DNA from: Myxococcus stipitatus
GTDB lineage: Bacteria; Myxococcota; Myxococcia; Myxococcales; Myxococcaceae
DNA length: 64,000 nucleotides
NCBI RefSeq assembly: GCF_038561935.1
Contig: NZ_CP102770.1
Location: 4,774,001-4,838,000, forward strand
Direction: 5' to 3'
Shown here: positions 55,181-62,826 of the stretch, one piece after another
How the letters are laid out: each line of letters starts with the position of its first letter
Numbering within the stretch: position 1 is the stretch's first letter
Notes under the pieces: generated by a model
Told to the model about the DNA's origin: nothing
Database searches by the model: none
The model's input: only the letters and a program-made list of their open reading frames with translations
Program-made: the position numbers and the translations under genes

Positions 55181-55822
55181 ATGGCCCTGCGTGAAGATCA
55201 GATCCTTCGCTACTCCCGGCAGATCCTCCTGCGCGAGGTGGGAGGGCGTGGCCAGGAGGCGCTCCTGTCCGGTGGGGCGCGCGTGGATGCGACGGGCGCC
55301 TCGGGGTTGACGGCGGCGGCGTACCTCGCGGGCGGCGGCACTCCCGTCGCGGGCATGGGCTCGCTGACGATGGGGCCCTGGTCCCCGGGCTTCCTGGTGT
55401 CGGCGGAGGAGGTGGGGCTGCCCGTGGTCTCGACCCTGGCCCGCGAGGTTCCCGCGCTGAACCCGGACGCGGCGAATCCCGAGGGACGCGGTGGAATGAT
55501 CGCGGAGCTGCCGTCGGCCTGGAGCGGCGAGGCCCCCTGGGTCGCGCTCTGCGGCGACGGCGCGCGCGGGGGCGTCGTGTTCCGGGGCACCGAGGGCTGT
55601 GTCTGGTGCTTCGGCGAGACGGTGCGACACCTGGGCTCTCCCCCCGATGGCGCGCTGGGTGGGGCCCTGGGGGCGCTGGGGGCCGTGGTCTTCCAGCGGC
55701 TTCGGTTGGGGATGGGCCCGTCGCTGGGTGGCCGGTGGCTGGTGCCTCCTGGCACCTTGGAGGAGATGGAGCTGCGGCGGTGCTCGCGCTGTGCGTCGCG
55801 CCAGGAGCCCTCGGCGCCGTGA
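55181..55822 (+). CDS. degenerate E1-like protein with intact N-terminal segment
   Basis: 213 residues. It opens REDQILRYSRQILLREVGGRGQEAL, exactly the N-terminal E1 segment that provides the Arg finger for the neighbouring subunit, but the expected GAGGLG loop is broken (GARVDATGASGL) and the rest is short and low in conservation, with three Cys pairs including CVWC and CSRC. It could be the partner half of the E1 at 53875. Its stop overlaps the JAMM start by four bases (GTGA). Confidence 0.82.
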   Translation: MALREDQILRYSRQILLREVGGRGQEALLSGGARVDATGASGLTAAAYLAGGGTPVAGMGSLTMGPWSPGFLVSAEEVGLPVVSTLAREVPALNPDAANPEGRGGMIAELPSAWSGEAPWVALCGDGARGGVVFRGTEGCVWCFGETVRHLGSPPDGALGGALGALGAVVFQRLRLGMGPSLGGRWLVPPGTLEEMELRRCSRCASRQEPSAP

Positions 55823-56247
55823 CGACGTGGCCGGAGTCACGCTGGCCGGAATCCGTGCGCCAGGAAATCGTCCGGCATCTGGAGGGCAGCTACCCGGAGG
55901 AGGGCTGCGGTGTGATCCTCCGCGGGCCCGAGGACGACGCGTGGCGGGTGTGCCCCCTGCGCAACGCCTCACCCTGGCCCACGCGGGCCTACGCCTTCGC
56001 ACCCGAGGCGTGGCTGGCGCTCTGCCTCCAGGCGGAGTCACGGGGAGAGCAGGTGGCCACCGTGTTCCACTCGCATGTGGACGCACCCCCCACCTTCTCC
56101 GCCGAGGACCGCGCTCAGGCTGCTCCCTCGGGGCATCCGCTCCTGCCGGGAGTTTCCTATCTCATCGCATCCGTACACCGGGGACGAGTTGTCTGGGTGT
56201 CCGAGTATGAGTGGAGGGGTGGCGATTTTCAGACGCGCAGGGTCTGA
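55819..56247 (+). CDS. JAMM/MPN metalloprotease
   Basis: 142 residues from GTG 55819. The JAMM zinc site is complete: Glu28 in YPEEGCG, His84 and His86 in FHSHVD, Ser94 and Asp97 in PTFSAED, in the exact His-x-His-x7-Ser-x2-Asp spacing. In sulfur-carrier pathways such enzymes cut the product (for example cysteine) from the carrier C-terminus (Mec+/CysO type) or trim the carrier. It is the last gene of the E1 / TusA / MoaD / E1-like / JAMM operon. Confidence 0.93.
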   Translation: MTTWPESRWPESVRQEIVRHLEGSYPEEGCGVILRGPEDDAWRVCPLRNASPWPTRAYAFAPEAWLALCLQAESRGEQVATVFHSHVDAPPTFSAEDRAQAAPSGHPLLPGVSYLIASVHRGRVVWVSEYEWRGGDFQTRRV

Positions 56248-56332
56248 AAAGACCATTGCAAGAACGAAAAAGCTGAATAGGTGCAGGCACTTGGCCGGCC
56301 GCTCCCCCTACCTGCGGAAAGGTGTGTGTGAA

Positions 56333-56367
56333 TTGTCAAGTGCGTGGGTTTTCGTCTATAACCACGC
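56333..56367 (+). promoter_or_regulatory. promoter with overlapping inverted repeat, upstream of the APS-kinase-like gene
   Basis: TTGTCA (56333-56338) and TATAAC (56357-56362) are 18 bases apart. An inverted repeat GCGTGG (56342-56347) / CCACGC (56362-56367) surrounds the -10. The element is 74-108 bases upstream of ATG 56441 and marks a fresh transcription start after the JAMM gene. Confidence 0.65.
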
Positions 56368-56440
56368 GCATCTTCTGGATCTGCGGCGTCCTTAAGCGGC
56401 CTGCAAGAAGCGCTCCGGACGCAGGGAGTTGAAAACCCTT

Positions 56441-57205
56441 ATGGCCTCCAACACTGGATTCACCCTCTGGCTGACCGGCATGTCCGGTACAGGGAAGAGC
56501 ACCACTGCCGCCTACATCGCGGCGCGGCTCCGTCAGGTTGGCCGCAATGTGGAGATCCTCGACGAGGGCGAGCTCGCCGATGAGCTGTGGGCGGGGTTGG
56601 GGGACTCGAAGGATGAGCGCAACACGATTGCCGGGCGGCTGGGCTACGTCGCCAACGTCCTGACGCGCAATGGTGTCGCCGCGCTGGTCCCCTGCGTGAG
56701 CCCGTACAAGGCGAAGCGCGAGGAGAACCGCCGGAGCATCGGCCGCTACGTCGAGGTCTACGTCGACTGCCCCACCGAGAAGCTCATCGAGCGCGACAGC
56801 ACGGGCCGCTACAAGAAGGCGCTCAACGGGGAGATCCCCAACTTCGTGGGCATCACCGAGCCCTACGAGCCGCCCACCTCGCCCGAGGTCACCATCCACT
56901 CCGACGTGGAGTCGGTGGAGGACGGCGCGGCGAAGATCTTCCAGTCTCTCCTGGACCTTGGCTACATGACCACGGAGGAGCTGAAGACCATCACCGGCAA
57001 GAAGATGAAGGCCAACCCCCTGCCGACCAAGGCGGAGAAGGCTGAGAAGGGTGGGGCCAAGGCGCGCCGGGCGGAGGAGCCCAAGGCCGCGGCCAAGCCG
57101 GCGAAGGCGGACAAGGGCGCGAAGTCGCGTCCGGCCACGCGTGCGGCTCGGGTGGCGAAGCCGACGCCCGCGGCGAAGAAGTCCGCGAAGGGCAAGGGCC
57201 GCTGA
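56441..57205 (+). CDS. cysC: adenylylsulfate (APS) kinase-like protein with Lys/Ala-rich tail
   Basis: 254 residues from ATG 56441 (TTG 56429 is possible). P-loop GMSGTGKST (13-21), CVSPYKAKREENR and NGEIPNFVGITEPYEPPTSPE match the APS kinase fold, which phosphorylates APS to PAPS. The substrate-binding LDGDNVR motif is changed (ILDEGELADEL), so the exact substrate is in doubt. Residues about 195-254 form a Lys/Ala-rich, histone-H1-like tail (KAEKGGAKARRAEEPKAAAK...) not usual in the family. Own promoter, 18-base-spaced boxes, and a strong terminator downstream. Confidence 0.8.
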   Translation: MASNTGFTLWLTGMSGTGKSTTAAYIAARLRQVGRNVEILDEGELADELWAGLGDSKDERNTIAGRLGYVANVLTRNGVAALVPCVSPYKAKREENRRSIGRYVEVYVDCPTEKLIERDSTGRYKKALNGEIPNFVGITEPYEPPTSPEVTIHSDVESVEDGAAKIFQSLLDLGYMTTEELKTITGKKMKANPLPTKAEKAEKGGAKARRAEEPKAAAKPAKADKGAKSRPATRAARVAKPTPAAKKSAKGKGR

Positions 57206-57245
57206 GCGAGGGGGCCGAGCAGGCCCCTGTTCCCAGCCGTGAAGA

Positions 57246-57295
57246 GGGCTCCGATTGCCGCGCGATGCGCGTGCAATCCGGGGCCCTTCTGTTTT
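57246..57295 (+). terminator. Rho-independent terminator after the APS-kinase-like gene
   Basis: GGGCTCCGATTGC (57246-57258) pairs with GCAATCCGGGGCCC (57273-57286) with one bulged C and one G-U pair, then TTCTGTTTT (57287-57295). The best factor-independent terminator in the window. Confidence 0.9.
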
Positions 57296-57306
57296 AGGAG
57301 TCCGAC

Positions 57307-58200
57307 ATGCTGAGCCCCGAGCGAATCCAAGCCCTGTGTGAGTCGTCGCGCCCGAAGCTGGAGGCGATGCGCGCCTCGCTGCGTGCCCATGGCAGTGCGT
57401 TGGTGGCGTTCTCGGGGGGCGTGGACTCCACCTTCGTGCTGAAGGTGGCGGTGGAGGAGCTGGGCGAGCGGGCCCTGGCGCTCACGGCGCTGTCCGCGTC
57501 GGTGGCGCCGGAGGAGGCCCAGGAGGCGCGAGAGCTGGCGGAGCGCCTGGGCGCCCGGCACGTCGTCATCGGCAGCAACGAGCTGGCCAATCCGCAGTAC
57601 GCGGCCAACCCCACCAACCGCTGCTACTTCTGCAAGACGGAGCTGTACGACCTCTGCGAGGCGCGCCGCGCGGAGCTGGGGCTGGCGGTGGTGGTGGACG
57701 GCTTCAACGCGGACGACTTCAAGGATCACCGGCCGGGGCACAAGGCGGCGCGGGAGCACGCGGTGGTGTCGCCGCTGGCGGAGGCGGGGCTGACGAAGGA
57801 GGAGATCCGCGCGTGGAGCCAGGTGCTGGAGTTGCCCACCTGGGACAAGCCGCAGATGGCCTGCCTGGCGTCGCGCATCCCCTACGGCACGGCGGTGACG
57901 AGGGACAGGCTGCTGCAGATCGCCGCCGCCGAGTCGGAGCTGCGCAAGCTGGGCTTCCGCCAGTTCCGCGTGCGCTACCACAGCGAGGTGGCGCGCCTGG
58001 AGGTGGCCGCGGAGGAGTACGAGAAGTTCCTCGCCGCGGACGTGCGCCAGCGGATCAACACCGCCTTCCTGGCGCTGGGGTTCAAGTTCGTGTCGTTGGA
58101 TCTGGAGCCGTTCCGCTCCGGCCGGTTGAACGAGGCGGCGGGCGTGACAAAGCCCGCGACCCAGGGGGCCGCGGGCTTCGCGCTTCCCGTCGTCAGCTAG
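57307..58200 (+). CDS. larE: ATP-dependent sacrificial sulfur transferase LarE
   Basis: 297 residues. PP-loop SGGVDS (36-41), RCYFCK (105-110), and the sulfur-giving Cys186 in KPQMACLASRIPYG, the LarE hallmarks. LarE adenylates a pyridinium carboxylate precursor and donates its own cysteine sulfur, helping build the nickel-pincer cofactor of lactate racemase. larA, larB and larC are not seen in the window. Near the terminator of the upstream sulfur-related gene. Confidence 0.93.
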   Translation: MLSPERIQALCESSRPKLEAMRASLRAHGSALVAFSGGVDSTFVLKVAVEELGERALALTALSASVAPEEAQEARELAERLGARHVVIGSNELANPQYAANPTNRCYFCKTELYDLCEARRAELGLAVVVDGFNADDFKDHRPGHKAAREHAVVSPLAEAGLTKEEIRAWSQVLELPTWDKPQMACLASRIPYGTAVTRDRLLQIAAAESELRKLGFRQFRVRYHSEVARLEVAAEEYEKFLAADVRQRINTAFLALGFKFVSLDLEPFRSGRLNEAAGVTKPATQGAAGFALPVVS

Positions 58201-58203
58201 GGA

Positions 58204-59160
58204 CTACCGCGGCGAGCCGGTGGCGCGCATCCGGCCGCTCACCTGCATGAGCGGGCCCGACGCGCTGGTGATGTTGAACGGGGCATCGATCTGGAACGGC
58301 TGCGGCAGCGGGACTCCGTCCTTGTCGAGCAGGCCCGGGAACGCCGTGTTCGGCCCGATCATCAGGCTGAAGAGGTGGGGCGGGCCGAAGGCGTTGTTGA
58401 TGTCCAGCAGATCCATCCTCACCGAGGAGGGCCCGTTGTTCATCAGCGACATGCGCACGAGGCCCCCGGAGAGGTTGGGCGCCAGGCTCTCGTTGAGGAA
58501 CGCGGAGTACGGGCCACCAAACTGGACGAGGACGGGGCTGCCCTCGATGTTCAGACGAGGGGGGAAGCCCGTCGACCGACTCAGGACCGCGGTCTCGAAG
58601 CTGAGGGTGAACGGCGCGCTCTTTCCGATCAGGTCCTGGAAGGGGCTGGGACCGGCCCCCGTGAAGGTCACGAAGTCCAGCGTCCCGGTGACCCAGCCGC
58701 CCGTGTCCACGGTGAAGCCCAGGTCCGTGGTGCCAGGCGCGGGGGTCTTGAAGATGAAGCGCACGGTCCGGGCCTCACCCTCGGCGACGGTGAACGCCAT
58801 CGGGTTGGGGGAGACGAGCGTGGCCTGGATGGGCTGCGGCGGCTCGTTGGGGACGACCCGCTCCACCTGGTAGTTGCCCGTGAGCTCGAGGGTGTAGCCC
58901 CCGGCCGGGAGCTGGACCGTGAGGGTGTCCTCCGAGGTATCCATGAGGATCCGGTTCACGGGGCCGGTGATCTCGAAGATCCCACCGGTCAGCCGGTAGC
59001 CCTGGCCGTTCGCGCCCGTCGTCAGCAGTGGGAGCTGGATGGCGCCCTCGCCGTCGCGCAGCACGGGCTCGTTTCCATCGGGATTTCCAGGCGCACCGCC
59101 GCACGCGACCGCCAGCAGCACCAGCGCCAGGAGACCGAGGTTCTGCTTCTTCATCGTCAT
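58204..59160 (-). CDS. lipoprotein with beta-rich domain
   Basis: 318 residues from ATG 59160 with a GGGGGGAG ribosome site upstream. Signal MTMKKQNLGLLALVLLAVAC has a LAVAC lipobox. The remainder is a beta-rich domain of Gly/Pro turns (VQLPAGGYTLELTGNYQVERV) and no catalytic motif. Probably a surface or periplasmic lipoprotein; family not recognised. Convergent with larE. Confidence 0.8.
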   Translation of the reverse strand: MTMKKQNLGLLALVLLAVACGGAPGNPDGNEPVLRDGEGAIQLPLLTTGANGQGYRLTGGIFEITGPVNRILMDTSEDTLTVQLPAGGYTLELTGNYQVERVVPNEPPQPIQATLVSPNPMAFTVAEGEARTVRFIFKTPAPGTTDLGFTVDTGGWVTGTLDFVTFTGAGPSPFQDLIGKSAPFTLSFETAVLSRSTGFPPRLNIEGSPVLVQFGGPYSAFLNESLAPNLSGGLVRMSLMNNGPSSVRMDLLDINNAFGPPHLFSLMIGPNTAFPGLLDKDGVPLPQPFQIDAPFNITSASGPLMQVSGRMRATGSPR

Positions 59161-59318
59161 GACTCCCCCCTCGAGGGACGTGGACCCCGGGATACGCGAT
59201 GAGGTGCATATTCGAGTCCATCGCCTGTTGGATGATCCGTCGCGCCGCCTTGGAGGCTGGTAGAACGCGCGGTCGCGAGATGGCTCGCGAGCACGCAGCG
59301 ACGTCGGGGCGGACTAAC

Positions 59319-59858
59319 ATGCTGACGAGTTCCAAGAGAATCTCGGCGCTGATGGCCGTGCTGCTGTCACCGGGCGTCGCGTGGGCGGCGGAGTACGTGG
59401 ACTCGCCGTACCGGGAGCGTCGGGCCTTCTCGCTGATCCTGGGCCCCGGGGCGTCCTACACGGAGTTCATTGATCGCTCGGACGAGGACTCCGTGAAGGG
59501 GCTGGACGTGCTCCTCGACGTGGGGGCCAGCCTCACGGTAGGGCACGAAGGAGACGAGGTCTTCGTCCTGATCAGAGGCAGCGCCCGGGAGCCGGACCTC
59601 TCGCTGATCGCCGGGTACCGGAGCGTCTTCGGATTCGAGTCCTGGCAGTCGTTCGTGGATCTCGCGGCCGTTGTGCGGCCGTTTTCTGGGCCGTGGCTGG
59701 GGCCTCGCGTAGCTTTGGGCCTGCGTCACACCTTCTCGGAGCGGTTCGCGGTGTACGGGGGGCTCGGGCTCACGCTCGGGTTTGGATCCGGACTCCGCGC
59801 CGATGCCGAGGTCGTCACCGGGGTGCAGTGGATCTTCCCGGCAGCTGGATCCGAGTGA
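59319..59858 (+). CDS. secreted beta-barrel-like outer membrane protein
   Basis: 179 residues from ATG 59319; signal MLTSSKRISALMAVLLSPGVAWA with cleavage near AWA|AEY. The body has alternating hydrophobic strands (FSLILGPGASYTEFI, VLLDVGASLTVGH, GPRVALGLRHTFSERFAVYGGLGLTLGFGSG) as in small outer membrane proteins. No cysteine, no enzyme motif. Ends 59 bases before the next small gene. Confidence 0.75.
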   Translation: MLTSSKRISALMAVLLSPGVAWAAEYVDSPYRERRAFSLILGPGASYTEFIDRSDEDSVKGLDVLLDVGASLTVGHEGDEVFVLIRGSAREPDLSLIAGYRSVFGFESWQSFVDLAAVVRPFSGPWLGPRVALGLRHTFSERFAVYGGLGLTLGFGSGLRADAEVVTGVQWIFPAAGSE

Positions 59859-59917
59859 AAATCTTGCGATCATCCAGGCCTGTGAGATGGTGTGCGCATC
59901 TGTAGGAGGTCGCGCAC

Positions 59918-60082
59918 TTGGACATGAATCCCCGCCTCACCTCGGTGGTCTTCCGGCTCAACCGCGAGAAGCTCGACGCCCTGAAGGAGCTGTCGCGCTC
60001 CACGCGCATCCGCCAGAGCGAGTACCTTCGGGAGGCCATCTCGGATCTGCTGGCGAAGTATGAGGAGCGGCTCGTCGACTGA
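59918..60082 (+). CDS. ribbon-helix-helix (CopG-like) small DNA-binding protein
   Basis: 54 residues from TTG 59918, which lies eight bases after AGGAGG; ATG 59924 (52 residues) is spaced 14 bases and is less likely. Sequence MNPRLTSVVFRLNREKLDAL and RQSEYLREAISDLLAKYEERL fit the beta-alpha-alpha RHH fold. Such proteins regulate their own gene or a neighbour; none is clearly paired here. Absent from larger open-frame lists because of its small size. Confidence 0.8.
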   Translation: MDMNPRLTSVVFRLNREKLDALKELSRSTRIRQSEYLREAISDLLAKYEERLVD

Positions 60083-60105
60083 CGGCCGGGTGGATCCACC
60101 GCGTG

Positions 60106-60957
60106 TCACCCGGGCAGGAAGGGTGGCTCTCGCGGCAGCCCCGGAGGCTGGAGGCGCTCTGGGGCGGTGAAGGGATCCACGTCGGGAGGGTAGCGAACCT
60201 CCCAGAGCATCAGGCCGTGAGCGGGCGCCTTGAAGCCCTCCATGGCCGCCCCCGTCTCCAGGGCCGAACGCCACGCTTCTTCTGGCAACAGCCCCGCCGC
60301 CACCTTCAGCGCGCCACCCACGACGTAGCGCACCTGGTAGCGAGCAAAGCCATCCCCCTCCAGCCGTGCCTCGAACAGCCCACCTCCATGCTCATGGAGG
60401 GTGGCGGACTCCAGCGTGCGGAGCTTCTGGGGGCTGGACTTCTCATGGAACGCAATGAAGTCGCGCGTGCCCGCCGCCAGGGCGAGCAGTGACGCCACCC
60501 GTTCGGGCGTCACCCGGTGGCCCTGGCCCTGAAGCCCCGCCTCGTTGGCGACATCGAGCGAGTAGGGCGCCCACTCCGGGGCCACCGCGCCGCCCAGGTG
60601 GAACCGGTAGCGGTACGCCTTGCCGCTCGCGCTCCACTGCGCATGGAAGGAGCGCGGCTTGCGGACCAGGCACAGCCCGAGCCCCGGGGGCAGGTGCGCC
60701 GGCAGCCGCTGGGCGAGCGCCTCCGCCGAGTCTCCCGCCTCCAACCGGACACTCACCACCTGCATCCGGGCATGGACGCCCCGGTCCGTGCGACCGGCGG
60801 GCATCACCGTGGCGGGGACCCCCACGGTCCGCAATGCCCCCTCCAGGGCCTCCTGGACGGTGGGGCCTTGGGGTTGACGCTGGAAGCCCCGGAAGTTCCC
60901 ACCGAGGTACCAGAGCCAGAGGGCGACGGGAGTCCGCTTGGAGGTCGAGGTGAGCAC
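60106..60957 (-). CDS. truA: tRNA pseudouridine synthase TruA
   Basis: 283 residues. GGNFRGFQRQPQGPTVQEALEGAL and catalytic Asp58 in AGRTDRGVHA; FARYQVRYVVGGALKVAAG and GLMLWEVRYPPDV complete the family pattern. TruA converts U38-U40 of the anticodon stem to pseudouridine. Divergent from the GYF/AgmX gene, convergent with the RHH gene. Confidence 0.95.
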   Translation of the reverse strand: MLTSTSKRTPVALWLWYLGGNFRGFQRQPQGPTVQEALEGALRTVGVPATVMPAGRTDRGVHARMQVVSVRLEAGDSAEALAQRLPAHLPPGLGLCLVRKPRSFHAQWSASGKAYRYRFHLGGAVAPEWAPYSLDVANEAGLQGQGHRVTPERVASLLALAAGTRDFIAFHEKSSPQKLRTLESATLHEHGGGLFEARLEGDGFARYQVRYVVGGALKVAAGLLPEEAWRSALETGAAMEGFKAPAHGLMLWEVRYPPDVDPFTAPERLQPPGLPREPPFLPG

Positions 60958-61001
60958 GGCGTTGCGAGGTCGCGGGGTAACACGGGATACTCGCGCGCGA
61001 A

Positions 61002-61916
61002 ATGGCGGCTGGACAAGAACTCGCGGCGGACGTGGATGGGCAGTGGCTCTTCCGGCATGGAGACCTGGTCCTTGGACCGGTCAGCGGCAACCACATTGTT
61101 GAAAAGCTCAAGACAGGGGAGCTGACGCCGGAGTCGCTGCTGGCGCTGGCGGGGGAGCGGGACTTCCACCCCATGAAGGACGTGGAGCCCTTCAAGGTCC
61201 ACGTGGCGCTCGCGGAGGCGCGGGCGAGAGTGGACGCCGCCGTCCTGGTGGAGCGGGAGAAGAACCGCAAGCGGATGATGGTGCTGGGCGGAGTCGCCGG
61301 AGGCCTGGCGCTCGTGCTGGGCTCGGGCGGCCTCTACCTGGCGCGCAACGCCGCGGTGCACGGCTGGTTCGGCGAGGAGGAGTTCGAGGGCATCGAGATG
61401 GAAGCCCCCGTCATCCGCGTGGCGCAGGCGCGCCCGGATGACGAAGAGCTCTTCGACTACCCCATCCCGGGCGCCGTGAAGCCGAAGCAGGGCGACGTGG
61501 GGGGCGGCAAGCCCGCGACACCGGGGGGAGGCAAGCCCACCGCGGTCGCGTCGGTGGACCGCAAGCCGCCGCGCCCCTCGGGCAACGTGGCCACGGACCC
61601 GGACGGGATGCAGGTGGCGCAGCAGTTCGACCAGTCCGCCATCAACCGCGTCGTCGCGGGCAACAAGTCCACGCTCTTCCGCTGCCTCAAGGAAGAGGCC
61701 GCCCGCAGCCCGGGCCTGGCCGCGAGAATCCCCCTGGAGTTCGTCATCGGAAACGATGGCCGGGTCAACAAGCTGTGGGTGGACAACCCTCAGTTCAAGA
61801 AGGGTCCACTCTACGACTGCCTCTTCACGGAGCTGCAGAAGTGGCCGTTCCGCGCCTACGAAGGAGAGCGCGCGACGGTGGGCCTCTCGTTCACCTTGGG
61901 CCCCAAGAAGGGGTAG
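61002..61916 (+). CDS. GYF-like N-terminal and AgmX/PglI-type C-terminal domain protein
   Basis: 304 residues. N-terminal about 55 residues (GQWLFRHGDLVLGPVSGNHIVEKLKTGELTPESLL) match a GYF_2/DUF4339-like module; a membrane segment follows (about 88-113), then a Gly/Lys/Pro-rich linker and a C-terminal domain (about 205-304) with NKSTLFRCLKEEAARS, GRVNKLWV, CLFTELQKWPF, the AgmX/PglI C-terminal pattern of myxobacterial gliding/adventurous motility and secretion-linked proteins. A role in the cell envelope is inferred. Confidence 0.85.
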   Translation: MAAGQELAADVDGQWLFRHGDLVLGPVSGNHIVEKLKTGELTPESLLALAGERDFHPMKDVEPFKVHVALAEARARVDAAVLVEREKNRKRMMVLGGVAGGLALVLGSGGLYLARNAAVHGWFGEEEFEGIEMEAPVIRVAQARPDDEELFDYPIPGAVKPKQGDVGGGKPATPGGGKPTAVASVDRKPPRPSGNVATDPDGMQVAQQFDQSAINRVVAGNKSTLFRCLKEEAARSPGLAARIPLEFVIGNDGRVNKLWVDNPQFKKGPLYDCLFTELQKWPFRAYEGERATVGLSFTLGPKKG

Positions 61917-61961
61917 GGCCACTTTCTTGCCCACCTCGCGGGCATGCCCCATACCGGGGCC

Positions 61962-62600
61962 ATGTCCGCCGCATCCGTTGCCGAGACCGAAATCGCGAAG
62001 AAGGCCTTGAGCGTTCCGCCGGGGACCTTCCGTCACACCGTGCTGCTGGCCGCCAAGCGCTTCAAGTCCACCTGGGCCGAGCTGGGCAAGCTGCTGGTCC
62101 AGGTCCGGGACGAGGCCAAGTTCGAGGAGTGGGGCCACCCCACCTTCGAGGCCTACTGTCTCAAGGAACTGCACATCAAGAAGCAGACGGCCCTCAAGCT
62201 CACCCGCTCCTTCAGCTTCCTGGCCAAGCACGAGCCCGAGGAAGAGCTGCGGGCTCAGGAGTTCCCCGAGAAGGCGCCCGCCTTCGAGGTCATCGAAGTG
62301 CTGGCCGACGCGGAGGAGCGCGGCCAGTTGTCGCCCACTGAATACAAATCCCTACGCGACAGCATCTGGAGCCCGGAGAAGTCCCCCACCGAGCTGAAGA
62401 AGGAGTTCACGGAGCGGTTCCCCCGGCCGCCGCCCGAGCCTCCTCCGGAGAGCCTCCAGGTGCGCAAGCTGGCGTCCATGGCCCGGAAGCTGGCCAGTGA
62501 GCTGGCGGGGTGTCGCAAGATTCCGAACGCCGTTGCCGAGCGAGCAGCCGCCCTGGCGGACGACGTGGAGGAGCTCGCCTCTGGGGTGACGGACGCCTGA
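61962..62600 (+). CDS. conserved helical protein of unknown function
   Basis: 212 residues from ATG 61962 (ATG 61944 adds six). Almost all helix: RFKSTWAELGKLLVQVRDEAKFEEWGHPTFEAYCLKELHIKKQTALKLTRSF resembles helix-turn-helix segments with the W-x-F-x-F-EAYC pattern. A Pro-rich stretch (FPRPPPEPPPES) splits the N- and C-terminal helical parts. Function unknown; possibly DNA-binding. A hairpin follows in front of clpX. Confidence 0.7.
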   Translation: MSAASVAETEIAKKALSVPPGTFRHTVLLAAKRFKSTWAELGKLLVQVRDEAKFEEWGHPTFEAYCLKELHIKKQTALKLTRSFSFLAKHEPEEELRAQEFPEKAPAFEVIEVLADAEERGQLSPTEYKSLRDSIWSPEKSPTELKKEFTERFPRPPPEPPPESLQVRKLASMARKLASELAGCRKIPNAVAERAAALADDVEELASGVTDA

Positions 62601-62621
62601 GTCGCTGTTACTGAACGCTCA

Positions 62622-62653
62622 CCCGTTGCGGACGCTGTACGCTCCGTAACGGG
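62622..62653. other. inverted repeat between the helical protein gene and clpX
   Basis: CCCGTTGCGGA (62622-62632) / TCCGTAACGGG (62643-62653), 11 pairs with one G-U wobble and a ten-base loop, in the 226-base gap. It may end the upstream transcript or serve clpX regulation. The same gap holds two related TGGT-GGGCCC-type stretches around 62696-62730. Confidence 0.5.
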
Positions 62654-62826
62654 CCCGCACCGTTGGGCTTCCTGCCCAGGGGGGAGGGCCCTATAGTGGT
62701 TGTGGGCCCCATGTAGGTGGTGGGCCCGACGGCTGTTCGAGACGTGGGCAGGCCGTTTGGGTAGGGGAGCGGTGGACGGCGAAGTGGCTCCGGCAAGTCC
62801 CGGGGTCGGCGAACTCGGAGGCGGCA

